NCBI GenBank assembly: GCA_963934295.1
Contig: CAWVXY010000014.1
Location: forward strand, 12,801-76,800
Source: Seribacter sp963934295
Lineage (GTDB): Bacteria; Verrucomicrobiota; Verrucomicrobiia; Opitutales; Seribacteraceae
Length of the DNA stretch: 64,000 bases
Reading direction: 5' to 3'
The position numbers and the translations under genes were made by a program. Positions 53,129 to 62,534 of this stretch are shown here, piece by piece; the stretch's first letter is position 1; each line of letters starts with the position of its first letter. Below the pieces are notes generated by a model. The model was not told the origin of the DNA. It worked only from the letters and a program-made list of their open reading frames with translations, and did no database searches.

Positions 53129-54583
53129 ATGGACGAAGACTTTTTGCACCTTTTTGATGAGTCACCCGCTTTGCGACTGATGAGAGGCCGTTTGGGTTCC
53201 TTCGTTGCGGGTTTCTTTTTTAAAACATTTAAGCATTGGGGCGTGGTAGAGGCCTCGGAAGAGGAACTAACAGGAACCTTATCGGAACATATTGAACAGA
53301 TGCGCGAGCTTGAGGATTTTGATGCTCCCAAGCGATTACCTCAGGAATATTTAGACGAATGGTGTGATGAAGAACACCGTTATTTGACTAAAACATTTAA
53401 CGAAGATAGGGAAGAATATGTATTTCGATTAACCCGTCATTCCGAGAAAGTATTGAGCTGGTTGCAGGATTTGTTAGCTATGCAGCATCGTGGTTATGCT
53501 ACTACTGAATCCCGGTTCAATCGAATTATGTTGGAAATGCAAAACCTCTCTCAGGGGGTCAATGCAGATCCAGAGGCTCGCATACGAGAACTTGTTCGAA
53601 AAAGAGAGGATATTGATGAAGAGATTCGAAAAATTCAGGAAACGGGAGAAGCACCAATTTTTGGAGAAGATGTGATTCGAGATCAAGTATATGACCTTTC
53701 TGATTTAGTTGAGCATTTCCTTTCTGATTTTCGTGCAATTGAGGAATTTTTTAAGGATCATGCCAGGCAGATTTCTAAACTTTATGCTCAGGGAGTAGCA
53801 TCCAAAGGGGATATTGTGGAGCATGTACTTGATTCTGACGAAGAATTACGTGGATGTGATCAGGGTAAAAGTTACTTTGGATTTCGCTCTATGATGACAA
53901 ATCCCGCACTAGCTCGTAAATTGCGCGGTTTAGCAGAACAGACTTCTGATATAGCGCGAAAGCGCGGACTTGATCCTAATAAAGTTTTTTCCAACCTTGG
54001 GGAGCGATTATTTGGAGAAGCGGGTGCGGCTCACGGTGCTTATGGTCGAATTAGTAGGAAACTACGACAAGTTGTTGGTGATCATGCGGGAGGATCTGGA
54101 CGGCAGATTAGAGATACATTGATTTCCATCCGTCAACAGGCTTTTCAATTGCGTGACACTCCCCCGGCGGATTGGGAATTTGAGATTGATATCAGACCCC
54201 AGTTCTTCTCCTTAATGGAGGCAGAGTTTTGGGAACCCAAAGCTGTTGAACCTTTTTCCACTATTAAAAAAGCCACTCCTGACGATTCTGAATGGATGAA
54301 CGAAATTCTTCATTCCGTTGGAGAACCACTTGATCTTGGTAAATTCAGGGAACGAGTGGATGAGGTTCTGGAGGAAAATGAAACAATCAGCCTAACTGAT
54401 ATGGTTGAAAAATTTCCTCTTGAACGTGGTATCGTAGATGTGGTCTGTTATCGAGTGATTGCGGGGGAAAATAACAGGCATGAAATTCTTTCCGATGAAA
54501 TCATTAGCATTGATTTAAATCGCCCTGCTCAACCTCGTTTTGTTGAAGTGGAACAACTCGTTTTTCAACGTAACTTATTATGA
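53129..54583 (+). CDS. jetA: JetA/MksF kleisin subunit (DUF3375)
   Basis: 484 residues, the usual length for DUF3375. Wadjet/Mks systems are SMC-type complexes that in JetABCD form recognise and cleave plasmids; JetA is the kleisin that links the ATPase heads. Family features: N-terminal SPALRLMRGRLGSFVAGFFF and FKHWGV, DEWCDEEHRYLTKTF, then long acidic helices (about 130-250) and an LRDTPPADWEFEID region. The C-terminal domain with LEENETISLTDMVEKFPLER is winged-helix-like. The stop overlaps the next ATG (ATGA), so it is translationally coupled to jetB. Cytoplasmic. The assignment depends on recognising the order DUF3375-DUF4194-SMC, which is intact here. Confidence 0.85.
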   Translation: MDEDFLHLFDESPALRLMRGRLGSFVAGFFFKTFKHWGVVEASEEELTGTLSEHIEQMRELEDFDAPKRLPQEYLDEWCDEEHRYLTKTFNEDREEYVFRLTRHSEKVLSWLQDLLAMQHRGYATTESRFNRIMLEMQNLSQGVNADPEARIRELVRKREDIDEEIRKIQETGEAPIFGEDVIRDQVYDLSDLVEHFLSDFRAIEEFFKDHARQISKLYAQGVASKGDIVEHVLDSDEELRGCDQGKSYFGFRSMMTNPALARKLRGLAEQTSDIARKRGLDPNKVFSNLGERLFGEAGAAHGAYGRISRKLRQVVGDHAGGSGRQIRDTLISIRQQAFQLRDTPPADWEFEIDIRPQFFSLMEAEFWEPKAVEPFSTIKKATPDDSEWMNEILHSVGEPLDLGKFRERVDEVLEENETISLTDMVEKFPLERGIVDVVCYRVIAGENNRHEILSDEIISIDLNRPAQPRFVEVEQLVFQRNLL

Positions 54584-55206
54584 ATCCTGCCATTACTTAT
54601 CGACATGTGATCGTCCGTTTATTGAACGGTCCTATTTACCAAGAAGATTTAGACCTTTGGGGGCGCTTGGGGGCGGAGTGGGAAAAAATCCGCAATCATT
54701 TTTTTGAAATTGGAATGGAGGTCGCTCGGGACGATTCGGCTGGATATGCCTTTGTGCGCCAGAGGGATGAATTGGAAGAAGAGGACGCAGATGCTTGGGA
54801 TGATGGAGCAGAAGCCCCTTTGCCCCGAGTTTTAAGACGAACCAGACTATCCTATCATCAAACTATTTTTATGGTTTTGCTTAGGGAAGAACTTATGCGG
54901 TTTGAACAAAGTCAGGAAGAAGGAGACCATCTATACCGGTCAGCATTAGATTTACGTGAAACCATGACTCCTTATTATCCAGAACTTCATGACGAAAAAA
55001 AGATACACCGTCAAATTTCTGCCTTAGTTACTAAATTTGAGGAATGGGGTATTCTTAAGAAAGTCCGTGATCGTGATGGTGGTTTGTATCGAGTAGAACG
55101 CATTATTAAGGCAAAATTGCCCCCAGAAAAACTTGCGGAAGTAAGAGAGCAAATTAAGAGAAGAACCCCAGATTTAGAGGAAGAAATGGAGGATGATGAT
55201 GTTTGA
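54580..55206 (+). CDS. jetB: JetB/MksE KITE subunit (DUF4194)
   Basis: 208 residues, typical of DUF4194. KITE subunits bind the kleisin and regulate the SMC ATPase. Visible are tandem winged-helix segments: ITYRHVIVRLLNGPIYQEDL and LVTKFEEWGILKKVRDRDGG, with an RTRLSYHQTIFMVLLREELM helix between them. An acidic stretch (EEEDADAWDDGAEAP) near residue 65 may be a flexible linker. It begins in a 4-nt ATGA overlap with jetA and ends inside the start region of jetC, so the three proteins are made together. Confidence 0.85.
   Translation: MNPAITYRHVIVRLLNGPIYQEDLDLWGRLGAEWEKIRNHFFEIGMEVARDDSAGYAFVRQRDELEEEDADAWDDGAEAPLPRVLRRTRLSYHQTIFMVLLREELMRFEQSQEEGDHLYRSALDLRETMTPYYPELHDEKKIHRQISALVTKFEEWGILKKVRDRDGGLYRVERIIKAKLPPEKLAEVREQIKRRTPDLEEEMEDDDV
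55188..55192 (+). promoter_or_regulatory. jetC: Ribosome-binding site choosing the jetC start
   Basis: GGAGG at 55188-55192 inside jetB. Three ATGs follow in frame (55193, 55196, 55199). The first has zero spacing and the third has 6 nt, the usual optimum, so translation most likely begins at 55199. This is the clearest Shine-Dalgarno sequence I saw in the window. Confidence 0.6.
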
Positions 55207-58200
55207 ATCACAACTTGAACTTGAATTTTCACCCGATAAATCGACTGCGGGTTATCGACTGCATGAGCTTTCCCTCTTAAACTGGGGAACATTTCATAAT
55301 GAAGTTTACACCATGCGACCAGATGGTCGGACATCGATGGTTACCGGGCGTAATGGTTCAGGTAAGTCTACGATTGTGGACGCTCTTCTTACTCTTCTTG
55401 TGCCCAATCGGGTTCGTAATTACAATGTTGCATCCAGCCAGGCAGGGAGCAGGGAACGGAATGAAAGGGATTATGTTCTAGGAGCTTATTCTGAGATTCA
55501 TGACGCGACTACTGGCCAAGGCAGAAAGGAAACTCTGCGTAAACCTGGAGAATCCTACACCGTATTACTTGCTCATTTTTATAACGAAGCTTACAAAACT
55601 GATGTTTCCGTGGCTCAAGTACTGTGGTGCCTTCCGGGCGGGAAAGTTGATAAGCTTTATATTGTTGATAAGCGAAAATTGTCGATCGATGAGGATTTTA
55701 ATGATCTTGGAGATGTTGATAATATCAGGCGTATTATTAAAGAAAGAAGTCTGACTATATTTGATTCCTTTACTGCTTATCACAAAAAATTTGAGTCCAT
55801 GCTTTTTATGGATACAGATTTGGGAAATCGTTCACCTATGTCGATTTTTAATCAGGCTGTCTGTATTAAAGATGTTAAAGATTTAACTCAGTTTATTCGT
55901 GAACACATGCTTGATGATGGAGGTTCAAAAGAGAAGCTGGTGGCATTACAAGAGAGATTTGATGATTTAAGAAGCACTCATCGTAGAATTGAGACAGCAG
56001 CTTACCAGCTTGAACAGCTTGATGAGATTAAGGAAACCCATAATTCTTTCCTCAAAGCGAATACAGAGCGTTCTCACGCCGAGGAAGTTCGTCATTCCAT
56101 TGAACCATATTATGCTCAGGCAGAGCTTGATCGAAGAGTAGAATGGGTAACCGAACTTAAACATCAGGAGGAAGCGGAAAGAGCCCGTTTGAAAAGTGCC
56201 CGGTTGGAAGTTGATCGATTAAGAGATAAATTAAATCATTTAGAACGTGCACTCGCAGACAGTGATGAAAATCGAAGATTGGAGCAAGTGGGTGCGGAAA
56301 TGGATCGTTTGCGGGATAAACGAGAAGTAGTGACGAAAAGAGCGGCTACTTTTGAAAGACATCTAGGATCATGGGAAAAGGGTTTAACTGTTCGTGAAGA
56401 GGAAGACTTTCTTAGCCTTCGTCGTGAATTGGATACACAGTTGCCCCGAATTGAGGCTAAAGTTGGAGAGCTGGATGAAAAAATACCTGAAATTTCATAC
56501 CTTCTTAAAAAAGCCACCGAAAAAGTACAAAGTTTGGAGGATGAGCGCAGGTACTTGTTGGAAGCTAATTCAAATATTCCCTCTGAGATTGCTCGATTGA
56601 GGACTGGGTTAGCTACTGCGTTGGACCGTGATGCTAAAGAATTGCCCTTTATTGGAGAATTAATTCAGGTCGTTCCGGATGAAGTCAAATGGACCGGACC
56701 GATTGAAAGATTGTTAAGGGATTTCAACCTTACCGTAGTGGTTCCCCAAAAATTAGCCGAGGAGGCGGAAGCATTTCTTGAAGTAAATCATTTGGGTGAA
56801 AAACTGTCTTTTATTTGCCCGCAATCGGACCGTAAGAATCCGAAACTACATGACGATTCAGTCGTTGCCAAACTTTCCCTGAGACCTGAGCTGGAAAAAA
56901 TTAGACAGACCTGGTTACGTTCCGAATTAGCTGAAAGATTTCCTCATATTTGTAGGGAAGAAAGAGATCAAGAATTCTCAAAAAATCCCTTTGCATTAAC
57001 AGTTGAAGGATTAGTTAAGAGCGATGGTGTTTTTCGGGAAAAAGATGATTCCAGGTTATTGGATGATGCCACCAGTTGGGTCATGGGTTGGGATGTTAAT
57101 CCTAAGCAAAGAACCTTGGATGATTCGCTTATTAAATGGAGAGAAGAATTAGATAATTCTGGACGAGCGATGAGGGAGGCCGAGTCTGAGCGTTTAACAC
57201 TCAGGATTAAACTTCGCTCAGGTGCCCAGTTGCAAGCATGTGCCAATGAATTTTCTGATATAGATCAAATTGGTTTAGCGGCCCGTATCGCTGATTTGGA
57301 AGAAGAAGAACGAGTCATTGTGGGTGGTTCTGATGTTCTCAAAAAACTCAAAGATGATAGGGATACTGCCTCTGTTCAACTGGAGGATAGTCAAAATATT
57401 CGTGATGAGGTTTTGCAACGTATTGGAGGTGTAGAGGCTAGGGCGGAAAGAAACGAATCAAGAATGACTTCCCTTCGTTCACTCTTAGTCAAAAGTATGG
57501 ATGAATTTATTGAAGAGACCATTGGGGATAAAGACGCCAATGAAGAAGATCGTGAAGCGGCGGAATCCCGTCGAGATAATCTTTTTAAAGAAATTGCAAA
57601 AGAATTTGGCGAACCTTCAGAAAAACCTGATGATATTGAAGAGGCAGCACGTTCTGCCACCCATAAACTGGACGCTAAAATTCACAAACTGGAATCTGGA
57701 TTGGATAAGTTTCGCGATAAGAATGTGGCTGCGATGCAACGATTTATTGCAGATGCAAAGAATCAGGCATTCCGGGATGAACTTAATCTTGATTTAGAGG
57801 ATGGATATAATGATTCGACCTATGCATCTTTCGAGGAAATTCGCCGTCAAATTGAAGATGAGGATTTAGCTAAAAATCGCTTGCGCTTTGAAGAGCTTCT
57901 CCGAGTGCAGGTGCCCGAAGAAGTTTCTGGATTTAGCGAGGCTTTGGAATCCCATCGCGATCGAATCCGTAAACGTATAAACGAACTTAACGAACATCTT
58001 TCACGAGTTACCTTTGATCGTAAAGAAGAGACTTATATCCAACTTAAATTTGAAGATGCCGGTGATGACGGGGTTCGGAAATTTAAAAAACTTCGTCGTC
58101 ATGCACTTGAAGGAGACTTGGAGGCAGATGATGAAGATGAACGTCGTCGTGAACGCTATCATCGGGTTGAACATTTCCTTGCTGAATTAGAGCAGGATCT

Positions 58201-58699
58201 AAATTGGACACAACGGGTGATTGATGTCAGAAACTGGTTCAAATTTCGGGCTGATGAATTTTATAAAGACGAGGATACACTTCGTCAAAGTTACAGTGGT
58301 GCTGCAGGTAAATCTGGTGGAGAGAAGAATCGTTTGGCTTCTACCATTCTAGCAACCGCTATTGCCTATCAATACGGAATTGATGTGGGAGGAAAACAGA
58401 CTGAAACTTTTCGTCTGGTTGCGGTTGATGAAATGTTCAGTAAGACGGACGATGAATTTTCACAATACCTGCTCGACTTGTTTAAAGAATTTCATCTTCA
58501 ACTTTTGATTGTCCAACCCTTGGATGCAAAAATACATGTGGTTCAAAAATATGTTGAACGTTATCATGTTGTGGAGCGTCGTGATGGGCTTTCTTTTGTG
58601 GGTGATCTTAGTGTTCGTGAGTATCTGGGCGAACAATTGGAAGATGACGAAGAGGATTCACAGGAATTAGCAGACGAGACAGTAGAGAACGAATCCTGA
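55199..58699 (+). CDS. jetC: JetC/MksB SMC-like ATPase
   Basis: 1166 residues. An N-terminal ABC half has Walker A GRNGSGKST (about 50-58) after LSLLNWGTFHNEVYTM. A long coiled coil spans about 270-480 and 640-980, broken by a hinge-like block around 465-570 (FIGELIQVVPDEVKWTGPIE). The C-terminal ABC half has the signature YSGAAGKSGGEKNRLASTIL and Walker B FRLVAVDEMFSKTDDE. This is the MukB/MksB/JetC SMC family, forming a dimer with the kleisin to extrude DNA loops. In Wadjet it drives the nuclease JetD; no JetD follows here. The gene overlaps jetB by 8 nt and ends 29 nt before an unrelated reductase. Walker A, signature and Walker B are all intact, so it should be active. Confidence 0.88.
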   Translation: MFESQLELEFSPDKSTAGYRLHELSLLNWGTFHNEVYTMRPDGRTSMVTGRNGSGKSTIVDALLTLLVPNRVRNYNVASSQAGSRERNERDYVLGAYSEIHDATTGQGRKETLRKPGESYTVLLAHFYNEAYKTDVSVAQVLWCLPGGKVDKLYIVDKRKLSIDEDFNDLGDVDNIRRIIKERSLTIFDSFTAYHKKFESMLFMDTDLGNRSPMSIFNQAVCIKDVKDLTQFIREHMLDDGGSKEKLVALQERFDDLRSTHRRIETAAYQLEQLDEIKETHNSFLKANTERSHAEEVRHSIEPYYAQAELDRRVEWVTELKHQEEAERARLKSARLEVDRLRDKLNHLERALADSDENRRLEQVGAEMDRLRDKREVVTKRAATFERHLGSWEKGLTVREEEDFLSLRRELDTQLPRIEAKVGELDEKIPEISYLLKKATEKVQSLEDERRYLLEANSNIPSEIARLRTGLATALDRDAKELPFIGELIQVVPDEVKWTGPIERLLRDFNLTVVVPQKLAEEAEAFLEVNHLGEKLSFICPQSDRKNPKLHDDSVVAKLSLRPELEKIRQTWLRSELAERFPHICREERDQEFSKNPFALTVEGLVKSDGVFREKDDSRLLDDATSWVMGWDVNPKQRTLDDSLIKWREELDNSGRAMREAESERLTLRIKLRSGAQLQACANEFSDIDQIGLAARIADLEEEERVIVGGSDVLKKLKDDRDTASVQLEDSQNIRDEVLQRIGGVEARAERNESRMTSLRSLLVKSMDEFIEETIGDKDANEEDREAAESRRDNLFKEIAKEFGEPSEKPDDIEEAARSATHKLDAKIHKLESGLDKFRDKNVAAMQRFIADAKNQAFRDELNLDLEDGYNDSTYASFEEIRRQIEDEDLAKNRLRFEELLRVQVPEEVSGFSEALESHRDRIRKRINELNEHLSRVTFDRKEETYIQLKFEDAGDDGVRKFKKLRRHALEGDLEADDEDERRRERYHRVEHFLAELEQDLNWTQRVIDVRNWFKFRADEFYKDEDTLRQSYSGAAGKSGGEKNRLASTILATAIAYQYGIDVGGKQTETFRLVAVDEMFSKTDDEFSQYLLDLFKEFHLQLLIVQPLDAKIHVVQKYVERYHVVERRDGLSFVGDLSVREYLGEQLEDDEEDSQELADETVENES

Positions 58700-58728
58700 T
58701 TTTATTTTAATCGTTTAAAAAGGTCTTG

Positions 58729-59751
58729 GTGAAAAGCTCTCCTAATCCGGATCGATATGATGGTAGAATGCCTTATGTGAAATGCGGACGTTGGGGCTTA
58801 AAGTTACCTGCAATTACACTTGGATGTTGGCATAATTTTGGTGGAGATTCTCCTACTGAAATTCAGAAGGATATGATTTATGCAGCTTTTGATGCTGGGA
58901 TTACTCATTTTGATTTAGCTAATAATTATGGTCCACCTTATGGATCCGCGGAAATCAATGTGGGTAAAATCTTGAAGAATTTACCCAGAGATGAAATTCT
59001 GATCACCAGTAAAGCCGGGTATGATATGTGGCCTGGTCCTTATGGCGAGTGGGGTTCAAGAAAGTATATGATGGCCAGTTTGGATCAGTCATTAAAGAGA
59101 ATGCAGGTTGATTATTTTGACCTTTTTTATTCTCACCGTTTTGATCCGGACACTCCGCTGGACGAAACTCTTGGTGCATTGGATTCAGCCGTGCAACAGG
59201 GGAAAGCTCTGTATGTTGGTATAAGTAGTTATTCTGCTGATTCTACTAGACAAGCTGCTAATATCTGTAAAGAGAACAACCTTGCCCCTCTTGCTATCCA
59301 TCAACCAAATTATTCAATGCTTAATCGATGGGTGGAGCAGGGCTTATTGGACACCTGTGGTGAACTTGGGATGGGTATCATTGCTTTTTGCCCACTTTTT
59401 CAGGGTCTTTTGACTGATAAATATTTGAATGGTATTCCAAAAGATTCCCGTTTTACCATTGAAAATTCTCCTCTTCGTAAAAATGAGGTTAATGAGCAAA
59501 ATCTTAATGTAATTCGAGAATTAAATGACCACGCTAGGCAGAGGGGACAAACCCTGGCTCAAATGGCATTATCTTGGGTTTTAAGGGATAATCGGGTTAC
59601 CAGTGCCCTGATCGGTGCAAGTTCCAGTACACAAATTTTGGAAAATGTTAAAGCGGTTCACCATAACCAATTTTCAGTGGATGAATTGGGGAAATTAGAT
59701 CGTATTTTAGCGAAGGCCAACTTACCCAAATCCCTTTGGGCGTCACCATAG
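58729..59751 (+). CDS. Aldo/keto reductase, L-glyceraldehyde-3-P reductase type
   Basis: 340 residues from the GTG at 58729 (a TTG directly upstream and an ATG at 58768 are alternatives). The GTG is preferred because SPNPDRYDGRMPYVKCGRWG aligns with the start of E. coli YghZ. AKR14-like features: catalytic Asp/Tyr in ITHFDLANNYGPPYGSAE, Lys in ITSKAGYDMWPGPYG, His in LFYSHRFD, and the NADPH-binding VTSALIGASSSTQILENV. The strong resemblance to YghZ points to methylglyoxal/L-glyceraldehyde-3-phosphate detoxification. It is co-directional and 29 nt after jetC, but I see no functional link and treat it as a bystander. Confidence 0.87.
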   Translation: MKSSPNPDRYDGRMPYVKCGRWGLKLPAITLGCWHNFGGDSPTEIQKDMIYAAFDAGITHFDLANNYGPPYGSAEINVGKILKNLPRDEILITSKAGYDMWPGPYGEWGSRKYMMASLDQSLKRMQVDYFDLFYSHRFDPDTPLDETLGALDSAVQQGKALYVGISSYSADSTRQAANICKENNLAPLAIHQPNYSMLNRWVEQGLLDTCGELGMGIIAFCPLFQGLLTDKYLNGIPKDSRFTIENSPLRKNEVNEQNLNVIRELNDHARQRGQTLAQMALSWVLRDNRVTSALIGASSSTQILENVKAVHHNQFSVDELGKLDRILAKANLPKSLWASP

Positions 59752-59779
59752 ACGTTGTTTCTGTTTTGGGATTAGGGTT

Positions 59780-60547
59780 TTATCGAATAAATTCTCTAAC
59801 AGCAGGGAATTGGGTGCGCCAATCATTTACAAGAGAGTCGTCAATCGTTGCCTCTACTACTCCTTCCTTTTCTTCACCATCAGCAAGTATTTCACCCTGA
59901 GGACACACTACCATTGTCCTTCCTCCGTATTCGAAATCCTCATCCTTACCAATCCGGTTTACACCAACTACATAAGATTGATTTTCGATTGCACGCGCTT
60001 TAAGCAAGGTTACCCAATGGTTGATTCTACTCTTTGGCCAACAACCTAACACAACAAAAAGATTTGTTCCCGAATGAAGCGCAGAACGAAAAAGTTCGGG
60101 GAAGCGTAAGTCATAACAGATTGCAGGTGTAACATTAAAAGAGCCTATTGAAAGATTTTCTATCGTTCTTCCTTCCAGGTGAACTTTGTCTTCTGCAAGA
60201 ATAGGTATGGGGTGAATCTTTTTATAAACAGAAATACTTTGCCCATTTGGATCAAATGTAACGGCAGTATTGTAAGCCTTTCCTATTTCTTTTGCCGGAT
60301 AAGTCATTCCTCCAATAACCCATGATTCCATTTCTCTGGCTAAATCCGATAGAAAAAGCTCTGTTCTTTGTGGCTCATTTTTTGTAGTCGATTCTGGATC
60401 CAAGCAAAAGCCAGTGGCAAACATTTCTGGCAAAACAATAAGTGAATTCTGATGAACTACCTTTTTTTTAATAAGGGCAGAAACAAGATTAAAATTTGCT
60501 TCCTTGTTATTCCACTCAGAATCAAACTGAATACCGTAAATTTTCAC
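59780..60547 (-). CDS. Nitrilase-superfamily carbon-nitrogen hydrolase
   Basis: 255 residues starting with GTG at 60547, in a GTGA overlap with the upstream O-antigen-ligase-like gene. The Glu-Lys-Cys triad is E41 (LPEMF), K110 (VYKKIHP) and C144 (ICYDLRFPELF). PDEF/omega-amidase-like signs are GGMTYP, YNTAVTFDPNG and RAIENQSYVVGVNRIGKD. Closest to the YafV/omega-amidase group that hydrolyses alpha-ketoglutaramate and related amides. Cytoplasmic. Confidence 0.85.
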   Translation of the reverse strand: MKIYGIQFDSEWNNKEANFNLVSALIKKKVVHQNSLIVLPEMFATGFCLDPESTTKNEPQRTELFLSDLAREMESWVIGGMTYPAKEIGKAYNTAVTFDPNGQSISVYKKIHPIPILAEDKVHLEGRTIENLSIGSFNVTPAICYDLRFPELFRSALHSGTNLFVVLGCWPKSRINHWVTLLKARAIENQSYVVGVNRIGKDEDFEYGGRTMVVCPQGEILADGEEKEGVVEATIDDSLVNDWRTQFPAVREFIR

Positions 60548-62466
60548 GGATTAATGAAACTAATTTTTTGACTTTCCAACATGGTGAATGGATGAAAGGG
60601 TGCTGCTTTTTTCATTTCCTGGTATGCGTTCCGTGCCATAGTATGATCCTTAAATTCATTAATTGAAATCGCTATTTTGTTTTGATGAGCCACTAAGCAA
60701 CCAGGGTGTACTTCAAGTGTCTGGTTGATAGCTTCCAATGCTTCTGGGAATTGTTTTTTATGGGTTAGTAAATAATAACATTCAAACTTTCGGGAGTGGT
60801 GTTCCCAGTGAGCGTAATCGATTGCCTTTCGATGAAACTGAAGACTTTTGTCCTTTTCGCCATAATCTCCAGCTATCCTTCCCTGAAAATGATAGATGTT
60901 TGTCCAAAACAGATTATTTGCAAGTATACAACCGAATGGAATGATCCCAATTGCGGATGCACCGATAAAAAGATTAAGTTTTGGGCCTATAGATTTTACT
61001 TTAGTGGGTGAGCTTTCAGACGATTTTTCATAGGCAATGAAAAGAAGTAATCCAAAACTTGTCCAACCCACAATCATCGCACAAGGGGAACGGGTGGGAA
61101 ATTCAAAAAAACTTTCAATGAGAAATGTTAAACAGGATGCGCTTAAGCCTAAAATGAGAGCGAGTCCTTGAGAATTATTGTTTTTTGCATGTTCAAGTGC
61201 TTTGTTAAGCGCTCTCAAAAGTACCGTTATCCATAAACCAAGAAATCCGATTAAACCAAAGATTCCATTCTCATAAAGAATTTGTATGAAGTCATTATGA
61301 ACAAAACGTACAAGAGTGCTACCCGTCGTTTTGTCGGATCGTCGTGCACTTTCATGGAAATGCAGCTCGTAATGATCTGTCCCAAGGCCAAATAAGAAGT
61401 CTTTTGATAAAGTCGCTTGTAGAGCATCTTTCCAAAGAACAATTCTTCTACCACTGCCTCCAGATGCTTCACTTATTACAGTAATACTTTTTAATTCATT
61501 CGCTTCCTTTGACGGTACTTTCTGTGGGGTTGTCACTTCTTTCGTAAAAGCTCCTTTTTTCCAATAATCAGAAGTGATCAAATAAAGCGGAAGGGTTAAC
61601 GCGAGTAAAATAAATGAACTGGCTATCCAAAGAGAGTTCTTTTGCTTTCCCCGAACTTTTTTCTTTAAAAAAAAGGTAATAAGGAAAACCGCACCTGTCA
61701 GAAAGCACCCACCAATTAAACCGACCCATGCACCCCGTGCAAGGGATAGTGAAAGGGCAGGTAGGAAAATCAGGAGTAAAGTACTCAGAAGAAGTCCTTT
61801 TGTGAATTTTGATTTTACATAGTAAAACAGACCGAGTGCAATGGGCAGGAGAGGTGCATGGTATTCGGCAGCAAAATTTTGATTATAAATTAAACCTCCA
61901 TAACCTAAGCGAGTTAATCGGTGACTCCAGTCCGTCCATCGGTAATGTTGGTCCATTACCACTACGCAAGAAAAAAGCCCACCAAGCACAATAAGCATGG
62001 TGAATCTGGTCAATCGGATGGTCGACCATTTTATTTGAAGAAGGCTAAATACAAGAAGAATTGGTAACAAATACCAAATGAAACTGGAAACAAAAGCTCT
62101 TTCAAAATTATGAGCTGTCAGTGTGGAACATAAAATACTGGCAATAAAAATAGATGCAAAAAGATAAACCGGTTTGCTTGGTTGGTTGAATTTTCCCGCG
62201 AGGTGAACACGTATCCAAACAATGCCAATCATAATCGAGGCAAAAAGAATAAAAATACAAAATTTTAGCTCTGCATTAACCATACGAATTGGGATGAATC
62301 CTTTAACCCATTCGTCTTGTTTTAGCTCAATAAAAAAGAGGGGAGGGACTATGAAAAGTATCCCTGAAAGAAAAAAGAGAATCCAGTCAAGAATGGGACT
62401 GGGAAGTTTGAAGTTTGTAGAAGTATTTTCGTTTACCTCAATATCTGAGGTGTTTTTTTTATCCAA
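60544..62466 (-). CDS. O-antigen ligase-type membrane protein
   Basis: 640 residues with about 10-12 transmembrane helices up to about residue 520. The Wzy_C/O-antigen ligase signature is in FVHNDFIQILYENGIFGLIG (about 387-407), after FGLGTDHYELHF. The C-terminal 120 residues form TPR-like helices (GEKDKSLQFHRKAIDYAHWE; PEALEAINQTLEVHPGC). Such proteins join or polymerise O-antigen or glycosylate exported proteins at the outer face of the inner membrane. The TPR tail is like that in several pilin/S-layer O-oligosaccharyltransferases, so protein glycosylation is possible. It begins 68 nt after the stop of the repeat-rich surface protein. Confidence 0.82.
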   Translation of the reverse strand: MDKKNTSDIEVNENTSTNFKLPSPILDWILFFLSGILFIVPPLFFIELKQDEWVKGFIPIRMVNAELKFCIFILFASIMIGIVWIRVHLAGKFNQPSKPVYLFASIFIASILCSTLTAHNFERAFVSSFIWYLLPILLVFSLLQIKWSTIRLTRFTMLIVLGGLFSCVVVMDQHYRWTDWSHRLTRLGYGGLIYNQNFAAEYHAPLLPIALGLFYYVKSKFTKGLLLSTLLLIFLPALSLSLARGAWVGLIGGCFLTGAVFLITFFLKKKVRGKQKNSLWIASSFILLALTLPLYLITSDYWKKGAFTKEVTTPQKVPSKEANELKSITVISEASGGSGRRIVLWKDALQATLSKDFLFGLGTDHYELHFHESARRSDKTTGSTLVRFVHNDFIQILYENGIFGLIGFLGLWITVLLRALNKALEHAKNNNSQGLALILGLSASCLTFLIESFFEFPTRSPCAMIVGWTSFGLLLFIAYEKSSESSPTKVKSIGPKLNLFIGASAIGIIPFGCILANNLFWTNIYHFQGRIAGDYGEKDKSLQFHRKAIDYAHWEHHSRKFECYYLLTHKKQFPEALEAINQTLEVHPGCLVAHQNKIAISINEFKDHTMARNAYQEMKKAAPFHPFTMLESQKISFINP

Positions 62467-62534
62467 AATAAAACATTCCTAATTAAAACAGATGAATGAA
62501 ACAATCATCGACATGATGAATTGATTTGTAAAGC

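Noticed and set aside
58729..59751. The gene after jetC as a replacement effector for JetD
   Set aside because: It is a well-preserved YghZ-like aldo/keto reductase with all expected cofactor and catalytic segments; nothing suggests nucleic-acid processing.
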